In this document: positions 60,148 to 64,000 of the stretch, one piece after another
How positions within the stretch are numbered: position 1 is the stretch's first letter
How the letters are laid out: each line of letters starts with the position of its first letter
Assembly: GCF_001457815.1 (NCBI RefSeq)
Contig: NZ_LN898220.1
Span: 186,001-250,000 of the forward strand
Direction: 5' to 3'
DNA: 64,000 bases
Source of the DNA: Vitreoscilla massiliensis
GTDB taxonomy: Bacteria > Pseudomonadota > Gammaproteobacteria > Burkholderiales > Neisseriaceae
Notes under the pieces: generated by a model
Told to the model about the DNA's origin: nothing
The model's database searches: none
The model's input: the letters and a program-made list of their open reading frames with translations, nothing else
Position numbers and translations under genes: made by a program

Positions 60148-62562
60148 CTACTTGAGCAAACGCATTGCATTCAAGGTTACCAACAAACTGCTCACCGCCA
60201 TCCCCAATGCCGCAATCCATGGATTGGCATATCCGAGCACCGCTATCGGTATCGCTACCGCATTGTAAATCGCTGCCCACCACAAATTTTCTTGGATGAT
60301 GCGGCGGGTTTTCTTGCCTTGTACCAAGGCTGTCGCGACCAAGCCCATGTCAGGTTTAATCATCACCATATCGCTGCCAGCTTGAGCCACATCAGTGCCA
60401 CCCTCAACCGCAATCGACACATCGGCCTGTACCAATACTGGTGCGTCATTAATGCCATCGCCCACCATCAACACAATCTTGCCTTGCTGTTGTAAATTGT
60501 GCACATAAGCCAATTTGGTTTCCGGCGTGGCTGCGGCGATAAAATGCGGAATGGACAAAGCCTCAGCCACTTTGGCCACAGCCCCCTCAGCATCGCCACT
60601 CAACACATGTACGCGTACTCGCAAGTCTTGCAATTGGCGCATCAACGCCGCAGCATCGCTTTTTAAGGTGTCTTCCAAACAAAAATACGCCACCATGTGC
60701 TGTTCATTGGCCAAGGCAATCCAGCTGCCAGATGCGGCCTGTAAACAATCCTGCGCAACATGTCCAAACACATCTGCCACCCATATAGGCCGCCCTATCG
60801 CCCATTGCACGCCATCAATCTGCGCCTGTAAGCCAAAACCGACCGTATTGTGCACATTTTCCACCAGCTTACTCGCATCCACCCCATATGCCTCAACCAC
60901 AGCTTGCGCCAATGGATGCTCAGAAAACTGCTCTAACACTGCCGCATTAGTTTGCGCTTGCGTCAAATCATAGCCCGCACACACTTGCACATCGGCAATC
61001 TGAAACAGTCCTGTGGTTAAAGTACCAGTCTTGTCAAACACCACATCACTGACCTTGGCCAAAGTCTCTAAACTGTGGCCTCGGCTGATGAGCAAGCCAT
61101 GTTTTGCCAAAAAGCCCGTGGCCGCGGCCAACGCCGTCGGCGTGGCCAAAGACAAGGCACAAGGACAGGTAATCACCAACAAAGATACCACCGTCCATAC
61201 CGCCACTTTGGCGCCACTGTGAACATACCAATACGCAAACGTTGCCACAGCCAAACACAACAACACCGCCACAAATACCGATGCATAGCGGTCTGCCAAT
61301 AAGGCCATACGGGGTTTTTGTGCCAATGCTCCATCCAATAAACGCACGATGCCAGACAAACGAGTGTATTGCCCCACACCGGTGGTTTGCACACACAAAG
61401 GGCTGCTCACATTCACGGTGCCGGCCTGTACGCTTTGTCCAACCTCTTTCAAGACTGGCAGCGATTCACCAGTTAACAAGGCTTGATTGACCTCACTGCT
61501 GCCTTCGAGCACCAGCCCATCGACAGGAAACACCTCACCCGCCCGCACCAATACCACATCGCCCGCATGCAAATGCGCTACCAAACCCTCTTGGCTTTGC
61601 TGCTCAGGATAATGTGGCAACAGATGGCAAAATGCCGGTATCAATTTATTGAGACGTTCAGTGGCATCGGCGGCTTTGCGTCTGGCGATTTGCTCCAAAT
61701 AGCGCCCGCCCAATAATAAAAACACAAACATGGAAATCGAATCGAAATACACCCCTTCCGCGGTGCGGCTGAATAAGGCATACATGCTGGCGCCAAACGC
61801 CAACACCACCGCCAAACTGATGGGCGTATCCATGCCCACACGGCGATTGCGCCAATCGCGCCATGCCCCTTGATAAAACGGAATCGCCGAATACACCACC
61901 ACCGGCAGCGTCAACACCATGCTTGCCCAATGCAATAGCCATAAAAAAACCGGCTCAATGTCACCATACAAATACGTCGGCACGGCATACATCATTACCT
62001 GCATCATCGACAAACCCGCTATCCACAGGCGCACCAATGCCTGCTTGCGCTGCTTGGTTTGCAACAGATGTTGCTGTTCTGTATCGTAAGGTTGCGCTTG
62101 ATAACCGATTTTTTGTATGGCCAACAAGATGTCAGACAAAGCCACTTGTTCGGCCTGCCAGCTCACATGCAAACGGTGATTGCTGTAATTGATGCTGACA
62201 CTGCTCACCCCCGCCAAACGCACTAAGGTCTGCTCTATCAGCCACACGCAAGCGGCGCAGGTAATGCCATCCAGTAACAGCGTTGCTTGTTTGCTGTCAC
62301 CTTGCGCATACACAAAGCCTTGTTGCACTTCGGGCAAATCATACAAGCGCAATTGCGCCAAAATATCCGCCTCGGGCAAGGCCGCTTTATCGGCATCGGC
62401 AGTTCGCTGCTCGTAATAATAGTCTAGGCCAGCATCAATAATGCTTTGCGCCACGGCTTGGCAACCGGCGCAACAGGTAGCGTGTTCTATTTGACGGTAC
62501 ACAATAGGAAAGGCGGCGCCTTCAAGCACAGGCAAGCCGCAATGGAAGCAATTTGGGTTCAT
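60148..62562 (-). CDS. ccoI: Copper-translocating P-type ATPase, CcoI/FixI type
   Basis: A P1B-type ATPase that delivers copper for assembly of cbb3-type cytochrome oxidase. The 804-residue protein begins with a cysteine-rich metal-binding region (CFHCGLPV...CCAGCQAVA) typical of the CcoI/FixI group, then an HMA domain with GITCAACVW. Eight membrane spans carry the CPCALSLATP metal site. The phosphorylation motif DKTGTLT and the hinge GDGINDAPVLVQADVSIA are intact. cco oxidase genes are not in this window, so the cbb3 role is inferred from the N-terminal type. Confidence 0.88.
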   Translation of the reverse strand: MNPNCFHCGLPVLEGAAFPIVYRQIEHATCCAGCQAVAQSIIDAGLDYYYEQRTADADKAALPEADILAQLRLYDLPEVQQGFVYAQGDSKQATLLLDGITCAACVWLIEQTLVRLAGVSSVSINYSNHRLHVSWQAEQVALSDILLAIQKIGYQAQPYDTEQQHLLQTKQRKQALVRLWIAGLSMMQVMMYAVPTYLYGDIEPVFLWLLHWASMVLTLPVVVYSAIPFYQGAWRDWRNRRVGMDTPISLAVVLAFGASMYALFSRTAEGVYFDSISMFVFLLLGGRYLEQIARRKAADATERLNKLIPAFCHLLPHYPEQQSQEGLVAHLHAGDVVLVRAGEVFPVDGLVLEGSSEVNQALLTGESLPVLKEVGQSVQAGTVNVSSPLCVQTTGVGQYTRLSGIVRLLDGALAQKPRMALLADRYASVFVAVLLCLAVATFAYWYVHSGAKVAVWTVVSLLVITCPCALSLATPTALAAATGFLAKHGLLISRGHSLETLAKVSDVVFDKTGTLTTGLFQIADVQVCAGYDLTQAQTNAAVLEQFSEHPLAQAVVEAYGVDASKLVENVHNTVGFGLQAQIDGVQWAIGRPIWVADVFGHVAQDCLQAASGSWIALANEQHMVAYFCLEDTLKSDAAALMRQLQDLRVRVHVLSGDAEGAVAKVAEALSIPHFIAAATPETKLAYVHNLQQQGKIVLMVGDGINDAPVLVQADVSIAVEGGTDVAQAGSDMVMIKPDMGLVATALVQGKKTRRIIQENLWWAAIYNAVAIPIAVLGYANPWIAALGMAVSSLLVTLNAMRLLK
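60734..60744 (+). repeat. Uptake-like word, inside ccoI
   Basis: Exact GCGGCCTGTAA followed by A; encodes Leu-Gln-Ala-Ala on the gene strand. Confidence 0.65.
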
Positions 62563-62653
62563 GCGCGCATTTTAGCGCAAGCGCACCGTGCCAATATTGA
62601 TGCAAATGAAGAAATAAATGCAATAAAAAAGCCTGAAAAATTCAGGCTTGGTA

Positions 62654-62920
62654 TTAACGTCGTTTTTTCTTGAGCAAGGCCAGCAGGGCCGTACCTATCA
62701 CCACCAATAAACGGTTTTGCCAGGTATTCGGTGTAATCAGTGCCTTCCAAGTTTCAGGCTGCACTTGCCCCAGATACTGTCCCAAAGCCATGCGGCCAAA
62801 CGATTTTTGTGGCGAATGTTCACGCTGCAAATGGCGTGCATATTGGTTATTGAGCAATTTCAAACGTATGATTTGCGCTTCCAATTCCAACAACTCTTTT
62901 TCCTCATCTGCCGTCATCAT
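62654..62920 (-). CDS. YqjK-like small membrane protein
   Basis: An 88-residue protein with a helical, charged N-terminus (EEKELLELEAQIIRLKLLNNQYA) and one C-terminal hydrophobic segment (LLVVIGTALLALL) ending in KKKRR. Position and layout match YqjK, third in the yqjD-yqjE-yqjK set. GAGGAG lies before tandem ATG codons at 62920, and the gene overlaps the YqjE-like gene by 17 bases. Function unknown. Confidence 0.7.
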   Translation of the reverse strand: MMTADEEKELLELEAQIIRLKLLNNQYARHLQREHSPQKSFGRMALGQYLGQVQPETWKALITPNTWQNRLLVVIGTALLALLKKKRR

Positions 62921-63329
62921 GCAACTCCTCAATGTCAATATCACTGTAACGCTTCTCGCCGCGGATGTAAGCCATATCGTCCTGTAAACCTTTGAGTGTG
63001 CTTTGCAAACAAGATTGCTGGCCTTTGAGTGTGTTCAACACCATCAGCACCAACACTGCAATCACCACCACACTCAAAACCACCAAACCAAAAAATACCC
63101 AGATTTTGGCCGCGGGGCTTAACGCCGCATTCAGACCGAATAACAAACACAGAAAGCCCAACAAAAATAAGATTAAAGCAGCGATGGCAGCAATCAATAC
63201 CTTCAATAAGGCATTCTTCAAACCCAAGATGTCCACTCGAGCCATTTGTAGGCGGATCAACATGAGTTCTAGCACATTGCCAAACATTTCTTTTAACAGT
63301 GAAATTTGACTTTTTTCGTTTCCACTCAT
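62904..63329 (-). CDS. yqjE: YqjE-like phage-holin-family membrane protein
   Basis: A 141-residue membrane protein of the DUF1469 / YqjE group. Two long hydrophobic spans (VLIAAIAALILFLLGFLCLLFG and WVFFGLVVLSVVVIAVLVLMV) are joined by a short loop, with a cytoplasmic amphipathic N-terminus. AAGGAGG precedes the ATG at 63329. It sits 70 bases after the YqjD-like gene. Its role is unclear; the cluster is linked to stationary-phase or stress physiology in E. coli. Confidence 0.8.
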   Translation of the reverse strand: MSGNEKSQISLLKEMFGNVLELMLIRLQMARVDILGLKNALLKVLIAAIAALILFLLGFLCLLFGLNAALSPAAKIWVFFGLVVLSVVVIAVLVLMVLNTLKGQQSCLQSTLKGLQDDMAYIRGEKRYSDIDIEELHDDGR

Positions 63330-63399
63330 CACGCCTCCTTCCACATGCAAACTGCCTCAGATGCAGGACACACTGAGGCAGTTCATCCCAAAACGCTGT

Positions 63400-63711
63400 T
63401 TATTTGCGGCTTAGCAACACACCCAATAACACCCCAGCAGCAGCGGCAATGCCCAAGGCTTGATAAGGCTTTTCATGCACCAACGCATCGGTATGACGCG
63501 CAGCCTCTTTGGCTTTGTCTGTTACCGTCGCTTCCAAAGAAGCGTATTGTTGTTTGGCTTTGTCCAATTGAATTTTCAGTTTGGCTTTCAACTCTTTGGC
63601 TTCGGTCGAGCCGTCGTCAACCGCTGATTGGTAAAGGGTTTCGGCTTCTTTTAAGACACCACGCACATCGTCTAACAATTCGTTTTTACGCGCTTCAAAT
63701 TCTTGAGTCAT
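63400..63711 (-). CDS. yqjD: DUF883 (ElaB/YqjD) membrane-anchored ribosome-binding-like protein
   Basis: A 103-residue protein with a long amphipathic, coiled-coil-like N-terminal region and a C-terminal hydrophobic tail (ALGIAAAAGVLLGVLLSRK) carrying small-residue packing. The HEKPYQALGIAA motif is the DUF883 signature. In E. coli, YqjD tethers ribosomes to the membrane in stationary phase. It is the first gene of the yqjD-yqjE-yqjK set on the minus strand. Confidence 0.88.
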   Translation of the reverse strand: MTQEFEARKNELLDDVRGVLKEAETLYQSAVDDGSTEAKELKAKLKIQLDKAKQQYASLEATVTDKAKEAARHTDALVHEKPYQALGIAAAAGVLLGVLLSRK

Positions 63712-63802
63712 TACCTGCTCCTCTTACATAGTGGTTAATCGCATGTTTTTTGTGACTGAACCGAATTAACTAAGTTCCAAGCACATGTAGCATACACTAA
63801 AA

Positions 63803-63829
63803 AAGCGGCCTGTAACTTACAGGCCGCTT
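63803..63829. terminator. sucD terminator built from an inverted pair of uptake words
   Basis: AAGCGGCCTGTAA, 1 base, TTACAGGCCGCTT, folding as an 11-base stem with a 5-base loop, 25 bases after the sucD stop. Confidence 0.75.
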
Positions 63830-63853
63830 CAAATATGATGCAAATCACATTAT

Positions 63854-64000
63854 TTATTTCACCAAACCTTTGGCTTTCAACACTTCCAACATGGTCGAAC
63901 CCAATTCAGCTGGGCTGCGAGTATACGCCATGCCTGCACGTTCAAATGCGGCAAATTTTTCATCAGCAGTGCCTTTACCGCCAGAAATAATCGCACCAGC
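63854..64000 (-). CDS. sucD: Succinyl-CoA synthetase alpha subunit (3' end only)
   Basis: The last 48 codons of a gene that runs off the right edge. The residues AGAIISGGKGTADEKFAAFE match the C-terminal part of SucD, which with SucC converts succinyl-CoA to succinate in the TCA cycle, and the end LEVLKAKGLVK is also typical. The stop is TAA at 63854-63856. Confidence 0.9.
   Translation of the reverse strand, partial: AGAIISGGKGTADEKFAAFERAGMAYTRSPAELGSTMLEVLKAKGLVK

Noticed and set aside
205..63829. Dispersed GCGGCCTGTAA words as a CRISPR array or insertion-sequence ends
   Set aside because: Copies are scattered singly or in pairs without spacers of regular length, target duplications or transposase genes; uptake sequence is the better explanation.

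Overview
The window comes from the chromosome of a betaproteobacterium of the family Neisseriaceae. Three things support this. The cell-division (dcw) cluster has the neisserial order. The secA / DUF721 neighbourhood looks neisserial. An 11-base word, GCGGCCTGTAA (often preceded by A and followed by A), is scattered on both strands and looks like a DNA uptake sequence (DUS) of a dialect unlike the classical meningococcal one (ATGCCGTCTGAA). It occurs about 35 times as an exact match by my eye count, and repeatedly as tail-to-tail pairs that form terminators. A Vitreoscilla-like, rod-shaped or filamentous relative is a reasonable guess, but the species cannot be fixed from this window.

Layout. 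1-4.4 kb: 5' part of secA, a divergent DUF721/DciA gene, fadH and one doubtful ORF. 4.4-21.1 kb: a complete dcw cluster on the minus strand, transcribed mraZ-rsmH-ftsL-ftsI-murE-murF-mraY-murD-ftsW-murG-murC-ddl-ftsQ-ftsA-ftsZ, with a sigma70 promoter and a four-unit MraZ operator in front of mraZ. 21.3-23.3 kb: a MidA-type methyltransferase, tRNA-Met and a VOC/glyoxalase protein. 23.4-29.5 kb: a propionate (2-methylcitrate) operon, GntR regulator-prpB-prpC-prpD-acyl-CoA synthetase, with three copies of an ATTGTCGACAAT-type palindrome around its promoter. 29.6-34 kb: dnaK, a thiolase and grpE, with heat-shock-type promoters before dnaK and possibly grpE. 34.2-38.9 kb: aceK and aceA (glyoxylate bypass control and isocitrate lyase), separated by a small orphan gene and about 1 kb of non-coding DNA.

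39.1-44.8 kb: a tightly overlapping six-gene lipid operon that resembles E. coli ynbABCD (CDP-alcohol phosphatidyltransferase, hydrolase-methyltransferase fusion, PAP2-dual-specificity phosphatase fusion, CdsA paralogue). A PlsC-type acyltransferase and a small membrane protein have been added. Its product is not known to me. 45.2-50.6 kb: a stand-alone roadblock-like protein, a 2-Cys peroxiredoxin, a GST, pepN and xthA.

50.7-58.8 kb: an eight-gene minus-strand operon, the most intriguing part. It begins with the capsule/exopolysaccharide export trio wza-wzb-wzc but has no sugar-synthesis genes. It continues with a FimV-like TPR membrane protein, a receiver-like protein, a small Ras-like GTPase (COG2229 type), a second roadblock-like protein and a canonical roadblock/LC7 protein. 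This couples a polysaccharide export machine to an MglA/MglB-like polarity switch. The segment is visibly more A+T-rich than its flanks and nearly free of the uptake word, which suggests later acquisition or different selection. 59.2-64 kb: an SDR reductase, a CcoI-type copper P-ATPase, the yqjD-yqjE-yqjK membrane-protein cluster and the 3' end of sucD.

Together the metabolic genes (fadH, thiolase, acyl-CoA synthetase, prp operon, aceA/aceK) describe an organism able to live on fatty acids, propionate and acetate.
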